The translations under genes were made by a program, and so were the position numbers. A stretch of 22,523 nucleotides of DNA. Origin: Clostridiales bacterium (lineage in GTDB: Bacteria > Bacillota > Clostridia > Oscillospirales > Oscillospiraceae). The notes beneath the pieces are model-generated. The model was not told the DNA's origin. It ran no database searches and saw nothing but the letters and a program-made list of their open reading frames with translations. The stretch covers positions 1 to 22,523 of the forward strand of contig SFHI01000045.1 of NCBI GenBank assembly GCA_004555705.1, written 5' to 3'. This document shows, in pieces, positions 22,402-22,523 of the stretch. The first letter of the stretch is position 1, and every line of letters starts with the position of its first letter.

Positions 22402-22523
22402 GATAAATTGTTGTTTACAAGTGCGCGCTAAATAAAACGCTGTCATTGCGAGCCAGTGCGCACACTGGCGTGGCAATCCCCTTATATCTCCGGAATGTAC
22501 GAAAAACGGACAAACGCCCTAAC
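22402..22523 (+). repeat. Class 1 intergenic repeat, copy G (cut by the window end)
   Basis: The left end is GATAAATTGTTGTTTAC, followed by TCATTGCGAGCCAG, the hairpin CCAGTGCGCACACTGG (22453-22468) and GGCAATCCCC. The right half lies beyond the window. Confidence 0.8.

Overview
The window looks like chromosome of a GC-rich, low-oxygen-gut type Clostridia, most plausibly Oscillospiraceae/Ruminococcaceae. This is inferred from the holB-ricT pairing typical of Firmicutes, a biotin-type sodium-pump decarboxylase beta subunit, strong AGGAGG-type ribosome binding sites, and the density of short intergenic repeats. I see no rRNA, tRNA, CRISPR array, transposase or phage gene.

Region 1 (about 1-7,935, plus strand) is a three-gene surface cluster. 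A 2,402-residue secreted, membrane-anchored repeat protein (InlB/Flg_new-type, MBG-type and DUF11-type modules) is followed closely by two single-pass membrane proteins of 63 and 62 residues, and the cluster ends at a strong terminator. The small proteins share with the tail of the giant protein a His/Cys-aromatic segment, one membrane helix and a charged K/E-rich tail. The giant protein carries a degenerate sorting signal instead of LPXTG.

Region 2 (about 8,270-22,250, minus strand) holds, in transcription order, GH130 mannosyl phosphorylase, GH38 alpha-mannosidase, GH3 beta-glycosidase, a decarboxylase sodium-pump beta subunit with a 36-residue OadG-like partner, a CBS-containing family II inorganic pyrophosphatase (ppaC), DNA polymerase III delta-prime (holB) and the PSP1 protein ricT. 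GH130 and GH38 together suggest cytoplasmic breakdown of mannose-containing oligosaccharides such as the Man-beta-1,4-GlcNAc core of N-glycans. The pump subunits lack their carboxyltransferase partner here.

The most unusual property is the intergenic DNA of region 2. Every gap between neighbouring genes from 7.9 kb to the window end carries one element of a modular inverted-repeat family. The ends share a core close to AAATTGGTGTTTG and its reverse complement. The inside is one of two unrelated cassettes: class 1 has inverted arms containing TCATTGCGA, a CCAGNN-tetraloop-NNCTGG hairpin and GGCAATCCCCCGG; class 2 has inverted GTAGGGG-type arms. Several elements sit inside a further shell of AATTGACAATT repeats. 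The variable stem positions of the class 1 hairpin change in compensated pairs between copies, which suggests that the fold is selected. No such element lies within the plus-strand cluster or inside any gene.
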